NCBI RefSeq assembly: GCF_000332275.1
Contig: NZ_CM001776.1
Location: forward strand, 1,349,268-1,413,267
DNA length: 64,000 nucleotides
Direction: 5' to 3'
Origin: Synechococcus sp. PCC 7336
Lineage (GTDB): Bacteria; Cyanobacteriota; Cyanobacteriia; Thermostichales; PCC-7336
The notes below the pieces were generated by a model. It searched no databases. It saw nothing but the letters and a program-made list of their open reading frames with translations, and had not been told where the DNA came from. Below, one piece after another: positions 8,726 through 17,413 of the stretch (the stretch's first letter is position 1; each line of letters starts with the position of its first letter). The position numbers and the translations under genes are program-made.

Positions 8726-9631
8726 TCAACCAGCGCTTAACTCTGCCAAAACCTCATCCAATTTTGCATTGAATGCTTCAGGTTGTTCGAGTAGTAAAAA
8801 GTGTCCGACCCCTTCCATGATGACGGCATCGAAGTCACTGTATTTTTGATTGATCTCGATCGCCGTTTCGGGCATTAAGGGGGGCAGTGGTGCAGCGTTG
8901 ACACAGCGAATCGGCACCTCTACTTCAGACAGGACAGCCTGTAGATCGAAGTTAGGGAAATCGCGCAAGAGCGCGATCGCCGCTGTTGGATTGGCCGAAC
9001 GGCCTCGCTCGGCAACCCACTCCAACACGCCTTCAGAGCTGCCATCGGCCAGAAACATTTGCCCTAGTAGTTCGGTCCTGGCTCCGATAAAGTCATCTGC
9101 TAATCGATCGGCGACCTGCTCGGCAAAAACTGGGTCCCAGGCAAATTCTGCGTTGTGCAGTGTATCGACACAGGCTACGCCAATGACCGCCTCTGGCATC
9201 CTGCGTGCGGCCTCTAGCGAAACTGGGCCCCCCATTGAATGACCGATGAGGATGGCTCGCTCTAGATCGAGTTCTTCCACAACCGCTTCTACATCGCCAG
9301 CAAGACCCGCTATGGACCATTCCTCCCGATCGCTCCCCGAGACACCGTGTCCGCCCAGATCGAGGGCAACAACCCGATAGCGATCGGCAAAGGTATCCAG
9401 TTGCTCGCTCCAGTAAGAGCGATCGCAGGACCAGCAGTGAACGAACACCAAGGCAGTGTCGCCACTACCCCGAACGTCGTAGGCAATAGAGACCCCATCG
9501 GGGGCTGCGACCGTTCCTTGCCTGACAGAGGAAACCCGTTCTTCAGCCAGTTCGGGAATTTCACTCGCAGTTTGAGGGGGGCTGCAAGCCGCCGCCAAAA
9601 GTAGAACCAGGGGGAATGCTAACTTTTTCAT
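8726..9631 (-). CDS. Alpha/beta hydrolase, predicted lipoprotein
   Basis: 301 aa. The N-terminus MKKLAFPLVLLLAAACSPP has a lipoprotein signal with lipobox LAAC (Cys16), so the enzyme is probably anchored in the cell envelope. The alpha/beta-hydrolase fold begins near residue 45 (VSIAYDVRGSG...LVFVHCWSCD). The nucleophile elbow is GHSMGG and the catalytic His lies in EGVGHFLLLEQPE. The substrate is unknown; esterase, lactonase or peroxidase-type activities all occur in this fold. The start has GGGAGG about 9 bp upstream (minus strand). Its stop lies 4 bp from the short toxin gene on the same strand, so the two may be cotranscribed. Confidence 0.85.
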   Translation of the reverse strand: MKKLAFPLVLLLAAACSPPQTASEIPELAEERVSSVRQGTVAAPDGVSIAYDVRGSGDTALVFVHCWSCDRSYWSEQLDTFADRYRVVALDLGGHGVSGSDREEWSIAGLAGDVEAVVEELDLERAILIGHSMGGPVSLEAARRMPEAVIGVACVDTLHNAEFAWDPVFAEQVADRLADDFIGARTELLGQMFLADGSSEGVLEWVAERGRSANPTAAIALLRDFPNFDLQAVLSEVEVPIRCVNAAPLPPLMPETAIEINQKYSDFDAVIMEGVGHFLLLEQPEAFNAKLDEVLAELSAG

Positions 9632-9861
9632 CGCACTATACCTCCCATTTGGGTCGAGACTCCACTCAATGTTGTTCTAGCCAACTGCAAATAGCAGAGA
9701 AATGACCTGCGGGATTGAACAGTATGCGGACGAGGTTGCAAGCATAGCGGCTGCGATGGCAAGTTTGCCGACTTGACCGTAAAGATTCCCATCGGCCTAG
9801 AGGCGATCGCCAGAGGGGTTGGCTACGGTGAGGATAGGTTAGAGCGTTTGAGGATAGGGCC

Positions 9862-11322
9862 ATGCAAGTGGTGACGCCACACACTCAAGTGCAGGAAAGG
9901 CTGCTGTGGATCGGCGGTCGGAAGCGTGCGGGTGTCGAAATTCGAGAGGTGACCAATCCGTTTGACGGCTCGCTAGTCGCTCGGGTGCATTTTGGCGATG
10001 GGGCTTTGCTGGACGAGGCGATTGCCGTGGCCCATCAAACGTTTGTCGAGACTTGGAAGGCCACTCCCGCCCACAAGCGCGCCGACATTCTCAGCCGCGC
10101 CGCCCAGCTAATCGAAGCGCGGCAAGAGCTGTTGGCCCGCACCATTGCTGAAGAGGTGGGCAAACCGATTGTGACGGCTCGCGGCGAAGCGAGTCGTGCG
10201 GTTAAGACCTTTAAAGAAGCCGCCCACATTTGTCTGGAATTGCGGGGCGAACAAATTCCGATGGATATCGTCCCCAATGGCGAAGGCAAGTTTGCCGTCA
10301 CCCTGCACCAACCGCTGGGGGTGGTGGGGGGCATTACCCCCTTTAATTTCCCCCTCAATCTCGTGGCGCACAAGGTGGCTCCCGCACTTGCTGCCGGCAA
10401 TACCGTTGTGCTCAAACCCCCCAGCGACGGGCCTTCAGCGGCACTATTACTGGCAGATATTTTGGCGGAGGCGGGGCTCCCCGATGGCTGCCTCAATGTG
10501 GTGCCCTGTGGCGGTGCTGTGGCAGAGCGCTTGGCCACCGACCCCCGCATCCAAGTGCTGACGTTTACGGGCAGTGCGGATGTGGGCTGGCACCTGCGAT
10601 CGCTGGCGAAAGAGAAAAAGGTGATGTTGGAGTTGGGCTCCATGAGTCCGGCGATCGTGCATAGCGATGCCGATTTAACTCTGGCAGTCGATCGCTGCGT
10701 CTTTGGCGGTTTTGCCTTTGCCGGACAGGTGTGCATTCACACCCAGCGAATTTTGATTCACGCCTCTATCTACGAGAAGTTTAAGCGGCGGTTTATCGAT
10801 AAAGTGGCCGCTCTCGTGGTAGGAGACCCGCTGAACGATCGCACGTTTGTGGGGCCGATGGTCGGAGCTGCCGAACGCGATCGCGTCCACCAATGGGTGA
10901 GCGAGGCTCGGGCTGCGGGTGCCACGGTCCCGATTGGGGGTAAACCCCATGCCGATTTCCCCAGTTGCTATCTACCGACGGTGTTAGAGAACCTACCTGC
11001 CGATACGACGATCGCCTGTAGCGAGGTGTTCGGCCCGGTAGTTGCCTTGCAGCCTTACGACAGCTTTGACGAGGCGATCGCGCTGGCCAACAATAGCCCC
11101 TACTCCGGCTTGAATGCGGGCGTGTTCACCAACGATTATCGGTTAGCCCTCAAAGCCGGTCGCGAACTCACGCCCGGTACTGTCCTGATTAACAACAGTC
11201 CCACTTGGCGGGTGGATCACATGCCCTATGGCGGTCGCGGCAAGTCGGGCTCCGGTCGCGAAGGTCCGCGCTATGCGATTGAAGAAATGACGGAAATCAA
11301 GCTGATTGTGTTCGAGTTGTAA
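9862..11322 (+). CDS. NAD(P)-dependent aldehyde dehydrogenase
   Basis: 486-aa aldehyde dehydrogenase superfamily enzyme, cytoplasmic, oxidising an aldehyde to the acid with NAD(P)+. The catalytic Cys is C291 in FAGQVCIHTQR and the general base E257 in LELGSMSP, with the usual 34-residue spacing. The oxyanion Asn lies in TPFNFPLN, and the cofactor loop is FTGSADVG. The C-terminal half has the expected EVFGPV and NNSPYSGLNAGVF blocks. It is full length. Overall it resembles the GapN/lactaldehyde-type branch, but the substrate is not certain. ATG 9862 follows GAGG by 8 bp. The gene is alone and divergent from the hydrolase upstream. Confidence 0.9.
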   Translation: MQVVTPHTQVQERLLWIGGRKRAGVEIREVTNPFDGSLVARVHFGDGALLDEAIAVAHQTFVETWKATPAHKRADILSRAAQLIEARQELLARTIAEEVGKPIVTARGEASRAVKTFKEAAHICLELRGEQIPMDIVPNGEGKFAVTLHQPLGVVGGITPFNFPLNLVAHKVAPALAAGNTVVLKPPSDGPSAALLLADILAEAGLPDGCLNVVPCGGAVAERLATDPRIQVLTFTGSADVGWHLRSLAKEKKVMLELGSMSPAIVHSDADLTLAVDRCVFGGFAFAGQVCIHTQRILIHASIYEKFKRRFIDKVAALVVGDPLNDRTFVGPMVGAAERDRVHQWVSEARAAGATVPIGGKPHADFPSCYLPTVLENLPADTTIACSEVFGPVVALQPYDSFDEAIALANNSPYSGLNAGVFTNDYRLALKAGRELTPGTVLINNSPTWRVDHMPYGGRGKSGSGREGPRYAIEEMTEIKLIVFEL

Positions 11323-11510
11323 GAGAGAGCTTCCCCTCTCCACGTGCTGGTTTTATGCCAGTCAAGCCCCCTCGGCAGAACGGGAGAGGCGATCGCCCTC
11401 GATGGGAAACTGAAAGGAGAGACGAATTTGACTAAGAACTGTTGCGGAGCGCTGGCAGCGTTGCAAACTGTAGTGTTGAATGCAAGCCGGTAACTGTGTT
11501 GAGAGAAACG

Positions 11511-11780
11511 ATGGATTATCGGTATTCGCGATCGCTGGATCTGCTGGAACAGCTCAATTTCGAACATTGGGACAAGCGTATCTGCCAACTGAAATACGAG
11601 TTCTCTGTCGACGGCGATCGGCCCGTCTATACAGAGGAGGTTTCTGATACAGACTGCGTTCCCCCCAGTCGATACGGCGTCAACAAGCACTGGGGCCGCT
11701 ACCGCAGCAGTGCTGCCACTCCTGTCAACCGATCTACCGAACGCCCTATCCTGCGTCGCAGCGTAGCGAGTGGGGGCTAG
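11511..11780 (+). CDS. Possible small hypothetical protein
   Basis: 89-aa open frame beginning MDYRYSRSLDLLEQLNFEHW, with a GAGAG motif 5 bp before ATG 11511. The first 60 residues have protein-like composition (acidic and aromatic), and the tail is basic and Ser-rich. No family is recognised and there is no hydrophobic segment. It lies in the gap between the aldehyde dehydrogenase and arsR and partly overlaps an equally long open frame on the other strand, so it may be spurious. Confidence 0.3.
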   Translation: MDYRYSRSLDLLEQLNFEHWDKRICQLKYEFSVDGDRPVYTEEVSDTDCVPPSRYGVNKHWGRYRSSAATPVNRSTERPILRRSVASGG

Positions 11781-11803
11781 TGCAAGGTTCTTCTGCAGAA
11801 CTC

Positions 11804-12172
11804 CTAGTCTTGACAGGGTCGCGCGGGCAGGATGGGGCTGAAGCGACGATATTCAGATAGATATCTTTCTAACTCGATCAGAGTTGATAGGTTGAGGCGG
11901 TAATACATCCAGCGACCCTCCTGTCTGGCTTGCAAGAGTCCTGCCTCTTTAAGCACTTTGAGATGAAAGGAAAGCTTCGACTGAGGTACGTCCAGCCGAC
12001 TGCACAGATCGCAGACACACAATTCTTCGGTGCGTAAGGCTTCGAGCACTTGCAGCCGTAAAGGATCGGACAGAGCGCGAAAGCCTGCAAGAGTGGCTTC
12101 AGTGGAGGCGATCGGCGAGACTGCAGTGGGTGCTTTGGACTGCGAACGAGCTGCCATGTTTGAGGTAACCAT
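11804..12172 (-). CDS. ArsR-family metalloid-responsive repressor
   Basis: 122-aa winged-helix repressor. The helix-turn-helix spans the middle (RLDVPQSKLSFHLKVLKEAG), followed by the beta-wing (GRWMYYRLN). The motif ELCVCDLC at the start of the DNA-binding region is the C-x-C-x2-C As(III)/Sb(III)-sensing site of classical ArsR, where metalloid binding releases DNA. No arsenic efflux or reductase gene is next to it, so its targets are probably elsewhere or it regulates itself. The segment just upstream contains the imperfect dyad TCGATTATATTCGA (12187-12200), a possible operator. Confidence 0.88.
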   Translation of the reverse strand: MVTSNMAARSQSKAPTAVSPIASTEATLAGFRALSDPLRLQVLEALRTEELCVCDLCSRLDVPQSKLSFHLKVLKEAGLLQARQEGRWMYYRLNLSTLIELERYLSEYRRFSPILPARPCQD

Positions 12173-12613
12173 CTCGATACGGCCGCTCGATTATATTCGA
12201 TCTCCATTGCTTCGGCGGTGGGGAATAGACCGAATCTCCGCCGATATCGGGGGCGATCGCGATTGATTCTTACTGCTCGAATCCCGCTGCATTCTCGACA
12301 TAAATACCATTTGGCGATCGCACAGAATACTTCATATTTATTTACGAAAAACCCTTTACAAATTAGCTAGTTATGCACTTAGTCCATTAGGACAAGAAAA
12401 CTTGACTCGATCTCGAACATTTCGATCGAAACTTTTTACCCATAGTAATCTCCATCGACGAAAACTGAGAATCTTGCGAATGTGTCCTGAGCTCTAGCTC
12501 TTGGTTTCTTTATAGCGGCACCCTACCCCATCAAGACTGCTCTCAGGCAGCCCACCTTTAATGAGTAATGTGCCTCTCTAGGGAGGTCATCGTTGCATTT
12601 ATAGGCATTGAGT
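12173..12613. other. Divergent intergenic region arsR / crp-like
   Basis: 440 bp separating two divergent regulator genes. It contains several HIP1-like GATCGC sites and an AT-rich zone at about 12330-12460, the likely promoter area. The dyad TCGATTATATTCGA (12187-12200), near the arsR start, could be an ArsR site. No small gene or repeat element is supported. Confidence 0.35.
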
Positions 12614-13270
12614 ATGACGTTATCTCAATATTTGAGGTCTTCAGACTTACCGACTTCTCTACAGAAAACTGTCAAAGTTAAAAACTTAGCTGCTGACGAG
12701 TTTCTGTTTCATCAAGGGGATATTTCCACCGCTCTCTATGTTGTTGAAATAGGACGATTGCGAGTGGTTCGATATACCCATGAAGGGGTAGCGATAACTC
12801 TGCAGGTGGCAAGAGCGGGAGGAATGGTGGCAGCGATCGCCCCCTTTAGCGAGCGCTATACCTGTTCTGCCATTTGCGAAGTCGATGCAACGGTACTCGC
12901 CTATCCCAAGCAAGAGTTTGCTCAAGCTTTGAATGACTTGCCCGAACTGACATTTGTGTTTGCCCAACAGCTCGCCCAAACGATCGACAGCCTCAAAAAT
13001 GGTCTGGAATTGCGGGGCATTCGGTCTGCACGCGGTCGCATTTTGAGATATCTACAATTTGTCACACAACCAGGTCATCGATTAATTGAATTCGATCGCC
13101 CGCTGAAAGATGTTGCAAATGAGCTCGGGCTGGCGCCAGAGGTGTTTTATCGGACACTATCTATTTTGGAAGGTGAAGGGTTGATTGCCCGCCAGCGGCG
13201 AAAAATTAAGTTATTGACTGTGAATCGTGATTCAAATCATCGATTCACAGACATGGAAGCTGCACGTTAA
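12614..13270 (+). CDS. Crp/Fnr-family transcriptional regulator
   Basis: 218 aa. The N-terminal cyclic-nucleotide-binding-like beta barrel covers about residues 20-125 (LFHQGDISTALYVVEIGRLR; GGMVAAIAPF; YTCSAICEVDATVLAYPK), followed by the dimer helix and a C-terminal winged helix (LKDVANELGLAPEVFYRTLSI). There is no N-terminal Cys cluster as in Fnr, and the canonical cAMP phosphate-binding Arg-Ser motif is not obvious, so it may sense something else. ATG 12614 is preferred to TTG 12608. It sits 60 bp upstream of, and in the same direction as, the glycosyltransferase gene. Confidence 0.88.
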   Translation: MTLSQYLRSSDLPTSLQKTVKVKNLAADEFLFHQGDISTALYVVEIGRLRVVRYTHEGVAITLQVARAGGMVAAIAPFSERYTCSAICEVDATVLAYPKQEFAQALNDLPELTFVFAQQLAQTIDSLKNGLELRGIRSARGRILRYLQFVTQPGHRLIEFDRPLKDVANELGLAPEVFYRTLSILEGEGLIARQRRKIKLLTVNRDSNHRFTDMEAAR

Positions 13271-13330
13271 GGCTAACTTTTTTCCGTCGGAAAGATCTAT
13301 TGCGGCTGTTGACTGTCCGCTGAATTTGGG

Positions 13331-14902
13331 ATGAAATTTATGCACGCTGTTCGATCTTTGCCTGTCGCTAGCAATCGACAATCCTATCGATCTTCCGAAA
13401 TCCAGCAGCATTTGATCGCTTTTATCGGGAATAGAGACACTCCCCCCGACTGGTTAGCCCAGTCGGAGTACTCCACCCTCATGACGACTAATTTTTTTCG
13501 AGATTGGGCACGAATTGCCATCTTGAATCCCAGTTTAGCCATTGTGGAATGGCAGTTGCCCCAAGTGGAGGGCATTCATGTCTGCCGACATCTAGCATCG
13601 GCAATGCCCACATTGCCCATTATGTTATTAGCCCCCAGCGATCGCGTCGAGCAGCGCATTGCAGGATCGCCTAGGGCAGAATTGATGGGTCGCGATCGCC
13701 ATTCTGCTACTATGCTCTCCAGTCTTTTCAGCCATCCCATCGATACTGTCATTTCCACCCTCTTTGCCTGCTCGATTGCCACCATTCTGGGATTGGGTCG
13801 CAAACTCTATCTCGCCCTCACCGCTGCCCCTCAACTAGAAGCTCCCCAAGACGATATGGACTGGCCCAGCCTTGCCACTATCGTGCCAGCCTACAACGAA
13901 GTAGACAACGTCGTCGGTTGCCTCTCCCACATTCTCGACAGCACCGATCGCCCCCTGCAGCTCTATTTGGCTGACGATGGTTCCACCGACACCACTCTAC
14001 AATTAGCCCGAGCTTTTGCAGCGCAGCGACAGGACGATCGCCTCCACATCCTCAGCACGCCTCCCAGGCCGGAAGCAGAGGCTTGGGTGGGCAAAAATTG
14101 GGCTTGCGATTGGGCTGCCCGCCAGATTGAGGCTGACTATCTGCTCTTCGTCGATTGCGACGTGCGGTTGCAGCCGGGGGCAATTGAAGCAGCAGTGGAC
14201 CGAGCCCGCCAGCAAGAGGTGGGGTTGTTGAGCGTTGGCCCCGAGATTGTCTGTGGCTGCTGGGCGGAATGGCTGGTGCAGCCGGTGATGATGGCGGTTC
14301 TGGGGGCGGGGTTTGACTATATAGCCGTCAACGACCCTGCTTCGGAGGAAGCCTTTGGGGCAGGACCGTTTATGCTGTTTCGCCAGTCGGCCTATCGGGC
14401 AATTGGGGGCCATGCAGCAGTAGGCGATCGCGTTGTCGAAGATGTGGAATTGGCCAAGTTGGCAAAACGCCGAAAACTCGGACTGTATTACAGCTTTAGC
14501 GGCGGCCTAGTGCAGTCCCGCATGTATCGAGATACCGCCAGTTTGTGGGAAGGCTGGAGCAAAAATCTGTTTGAAGGGCTGGAGCGCAAGTGGAGGCTGT
14601 GGCTGGTTTTAATCGCCGCCTTAGTCGTGATTTACCTTCTCCCCTGGGTGGCCCTAGTAGCTGGTTTGGCTACCGGCCGCCTCCTTTGGCTGGGGTTGGG
14701 CTGTATTGGACTCCTCTGCCAATCGATTCCGAGGGGATTGCTCTGGCGCTGGGGAGGCTTACCTCCGAACTATTGGTGGCTTTCGGGGTTGGGGGGGGCG
14801 ATCGCGATCGCCATTCTGGTGTCCTCCGCCTATCGCACCAGCACGGGTAGGGGATGGACCTGGCGGGGACGATCGCTGCAATCGGCCTCGCGGCGATCGT
14901 GA
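13331..14902 (+). CDS. Family-2 glycosyltransferase with decayed receiver-like N-terminus
   Basis: 523 aa. Residues about 180-430 form an inverting GT-A glycosyltransferase: SLATIVPAYNEVDNVVG, LADDGSTDTT, FVDCDVRLQPGA and VVEDVELAKLAKR. C-terminal membrane segments follow at about 430-510. This resembles the HpnB-like branch associated with hopanoid or lipid glycosylation, but the acceptor is unknown. The first 115 residues look like a degenerate OmpR-type receiver domain: LAIVEWQLPQVEGIHVCRHL, then PIMLLAPSDRVEQRIAG. The phosphoacceptor Asp is replaced by Glu73, and the domain stops abruptly after about residue 112. Translation could also begin at Met119 or Met128 (13712), giving a normal-length glycosyltransferase. 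Confidence 0.82.
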   Translation: MKFMHAVRSLPVASNRQSYRSSEIQQHLIAFIGNRDTPPDWLAQSEYSTLMTTNFFRDWARIAILNPSLAIVEWQLPQVEGIHVCRHLASAMPTLPIMLLAPSDRVEQRIAGSPRAELMGRDRHSATMLSSLFSHPIDTVISTLFACSIATILGLGRKLYLALTAAPQLEAPQDDMDWPSLATIVPAYNEVDNVVGCLSHILDSTDRPLQLYLADDGSTDTTLQLARAFAAQRQDDRLHILSTPPRPEAEAWVGKNWACDWAARQIEADYLLFVDCDVRLQPGAIEAAVDRARQQEVGLLSVGPEIVCGCWAEWLVQPVMMAVLGAGFDYIAVNDPASEEAFGAGPFMLFRQSAYRAIGGHAAVGDRVVEDVELAKLAKRRKLGLYYSFSGGLVQSRMYRDTASLWEGWSKNLFEGLERKWRLWLVLIAALVVIYLLPWVALVAGLATGRLLWLGLGCIGLLCQSIPRGLLWRWGGLPPNYWWLSGLGGAIAIAILVSSAYRTSTGRGWTWRGRSLQSASRRS

Positions 14903-14981
14903 GTTTGTCTCAACGAAGCCTGAGAGGGTGCAGCCGACGATCTGCAGCACCTCCCGAGCTAGGTTGAAAATCTGAGAGATC

Positions 14982-15521
14982 TTAGAATACTCCGCAGGCG
15001 AAGCGAGCTCCACCACCGCCTAATTTGCTGGGGATATCGGAATAATTATCGGCGCCAGCATGAACGATTAAGGCTCTTCCCGCCAGGTCGCTTTCGGTCA
15101 CTTTAGGCGCTAGAGAGGGAACGGCAGCAACCCCTTCAGAGTCAACGTAGAGGACCGGCAGATCGCCTAAATGACCGCCCTCGGCATAAGGTCCCAGATG
15201 GGTGCCAGTCTCTTCGGGGTCGAAATGTCCCCCTGCCATCAAACCGGGGACCAGTTTGCCCTCACTATTCGTGGCAGCCTCGCAGGTAGGGTTTGCGTGG
15301 ATGTGAAAGCCGTGCAGTCCGGGCTCTAACTGTTCCAAGTTGGGACTGACGAGCAGGCCGTACTCGGAATCGCTCAACGTGACTGTTCCGATGGATGGTC
15401 CAATCGTGCCGTCACTCAGTAATTGATTCAACTCGACAACAACTTCGGCACGAGCCATTTCGGTGGAAAGAATTGTCAGTGCTACTGCTAATGCGACCGT
15501 CTTCATTCTCATAAACAGCAT
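14982..15521 (-). CDS. sodC: Cu/Zn superoxide dismutase, secreted
   Basis: 179 aa with a Sec signal peptide (MKTVALAVALTILSTEMARA). Periplasmic Cu/Zn-SOD converts superoxide to H2O2 and O2. The copper and zinc ligands are visible: GFHIHANPTC, GGHFDPEETGTHLGPY and HLGDLPVL, and the last copper His is in ALIVHAGADNYSD. The conserved disulfide pair is the Cys in NPTC and the one in ARFACGVF. Cu/Zn-SOD is uncommon in cyanobacteria, which mostly use Fe, Mn or Ni enzymes. The gene converges on the glycosyltransferase. A GC-rich imperfect stem at about 14926-14951 lies between the two stops. Confidence 0.93.
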   Translation of the reverse strand: MLFMRMKTVALAVALTILSTEMARAEVVVELNQLLSDGTIGPSIGTVTLSDSEYGLLVSPNLEQLEPGLHGFHIHANPTCEAATNSEGKLVPGLMAGGHFDPEETGTHLGPYAEGGHLGDLPVLYVDSEGVAAVPSLAPKVTESDLAGRALIVHAGADNYSDIPSKLGGGGARFACGVF

Positions 15522-15565
15522 ATCCAGAGCAAATAAACCACAGTAGAACTACTAATACCAGTTAT

Positions 15566-17365
15566 CTATGAGTTTGGGCTTAAGACTTTGTCGCGGACGA
15601 CTGACCACCAATCGCCTGGGGCCAATTCAGTTTTTATACAATCGGCAGACAGCACGATCTGGGCTTCGCTTTCAAAGACGCTACAAGTGCCCATCGCGGC
15701 CATTAACGCCGGACGATCGCCTGCATCGAGGGTGGCGATCGCCTCCGCTGCGATCGGTTGAAATTGTTTCAGCCAGTCACTGCCGGTAATGGCCGAGGTC
15801 GTGAAAGCATTGCGATCGAGCAGCCAGAATCCCACGTTGTAGTCGTTCAGGAACTGTACGACGCGGTTGGGAGACAAAGTGTACTGGGCTGCGAAGAGGT
15901 CGAGCGTGCGCTGGCGAATTTGGCTGTAGTAGCCCTGCTGGAAGGGAATGGCGTATTCGGCCCCGGTGAGGATGGAGCGTTGGGCAAAGGTCGGCAAGTT
16001 ATTGGCTTCGGCGGAGAGGGAGGCGATGGGGCGATCGCCGGGTTGTTGTCGAAAGAACTGGTAGAGTGCGGGTTTTGTCCCCGTGACATAATCGGTTTCG
16101 ATAAACTCGTGTTGGGTGGCCGGGTAGCCGATCGTGGCGATCGCCAGCAGCCCGACACTCAAGAGAGCAAACAATTCTTTGGAGCGCCGATGCCGGGTGG
16201 CGCTGGCAGCGGTTTTGAGTGTGGTGTCTAAGAGTAGCGCGATCGCTAGAGCGGCTGCCAGGGCCGCAGCAATGCGGAGGGAATGAACGGTGTAGCGGCT
16301 GGGTAAATGCAAGCGGAAGAGGAGGGCGTGAGCAGTTAAAAACATTACCCCCGATGCCGCGAGGAGTTGCCATAATAGCCCTACTTTGTCCCGCACCTGC
16401 TTCCCTAAGTCAAACAGGCGCGGAACTCTCAGCAGTACCGGCAACAACAGCGATCCATAGGCCAGCGGCGGAATCAGTGCCGCTGCAATATTGAGGCCAC
16501 TGCGCGATCCATTCAGCCAAAACTGCCACAGATCCCCATTGCTGAAAAAGCTGGTGCGACCGTTGGGGGCAAACTCCGGCAGCAGGCGGGCTTGCTCGGC
16601 GGAGATGGCAGGACCGTAGGTGGAGGTGCCGAGGGCATAGGCGAAAATGACTGCAGCGGCGATCGCCAGTCCCGAGAGGCTGGCGGGTAGTGCCTCTTGC
16701 CGGAGACCCAGATAGGGAAATTTGGCTCGCATGCTGAGGGCACGGATAACAAGTAACGTGGCGCAGACCAGCACGAGAGAGGGATAAAAAGTGCCCAGAG
16801 CGGCGATCGCGCAACTGACTCCCAGCGGCGATCGCCGCTGCAGTGCCCACAGAAAGGCTAAGAAAATCGGGTACAAAAAGGCCCTCGGCGTAGCCGAGAT
16901 CAAGCCATCCTGTCCCCAGAGGTTTTGATTGAGCAGTAAAGACGCAAGAAAGGCTGAGAAAGGGACGGGCAACAGTTCGAAGGCAAGTTGAAAGCAAAAA
17001 TAAGTGGTCAGCAGTCCCAAAACGGTCGGCAATAGCTTACTCGCCACCACGGGCTCGATCCCGACCTGGGCCAGTAACCCATAGAGCGCTTTGTATCCCG
17101 CAGGAGCCACCGACTGAAAGTAATCGGCAATTAAATCGTGGGGAAATAGATTCGGATCGAGGTAGCGGTACATCCAAAATACGTGCTGGCGGGCATCGTC
17201 TTGGATGATGTAGTCTCCGGCAAAGGCTTGCTGGAGGGCAAGGCTACTGTAGGTCAAGGAAAACAGCCAACTGGCAGCTAGCCACCATCGGCTGAGACTG
17301 CGGCGATCGCCCTGCTGGGGAACGGTGAGGAACTGGCGTAGGCGAAGGATGGGATTGGGATTCAC
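15566..17365 (-). CDS. Polytopic membrane protein, GT-C-like
   Basis: 599 aa with roughly 10-12 hydrophobic segments after a short basic N-terminus. An acidic loop after the first segment (YIIQDDARQHVFWMYRYL) resembles the catalytic DD/DxD loop of GT-C lipid-linked-sugar transferases. The last 150 residues are soluble and probably periplasmic. I do not recognise a named family; a role in cell-envelope glycan assembly is an inference. The only plausible start is GTG 17365. The upstream gene on the same strand ends 48 bp before it, suggesting an operon with the DUF1460 and DUF2993 genes. Confidence 0.7.
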   Translation of the reverse strand: MNPNPILRLRQFLTVPQQGDRRSLSRWWLAASWLFSLTYSSLALQQAFAGDYIIQDDARQHVFWMYRYLDPNLFPHDLIADYFQSVAPAGYKALYGLLAQVGIEPVVASKLLPTVLGLLTTYFCFQLAFELLPVPFSAFLASLLLNQNLWGQDGLISATPRAFLYPIFLAFLWALQRRSPLGVSCAIAALGTFYPSLVLVCATLLVIRALSMRAKFPYLGLRQEALPASLSGLAIAAAVIFAYALGTSTYGPAISAEQARLLPEFAPNGRTSFFSNGDLWQFWLNGSRSGLNIAAALIPPLAYGSLLLPVLLRVPRLFDLGKQVRDKVGLLWQLLAASGVMFLTAHALLFRLHLPSRYTVHSLRIAAALAAALAIALLLDTTLKTAASATRHRRSKELFALLSVGLLAIATIGYPATQHEFIETDYVTGTKPALYQFFRQQPGDRPIASLSAEANNLPTFAQRSILTGAEYAIPFQQGYYSQIRQRTLDLFAAQYTLSPNRVVQFLNDYNVGFWLLDRNAFTTSAITGSDWLKQFQPIAAEAIATLDAGDRPALMAAMGTCSVFESEAQIVLSADCIKTELAPGDWWSVVRDKVLSPNS

Positions 17366-17413
17366 GCGGGGATGGTTCGCAGGCGATCGAATGAAGGGGG
17401 ATGGCGCGACCGG

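Noticed and set aside
11271-11690. 139-aa minus-strand frame opposite the aldehyde dehydrogenase end
   Set aside because: It overlaps the dehydrogenase 3' end and lacks domain motifs; it is more likely an antisense shadow.
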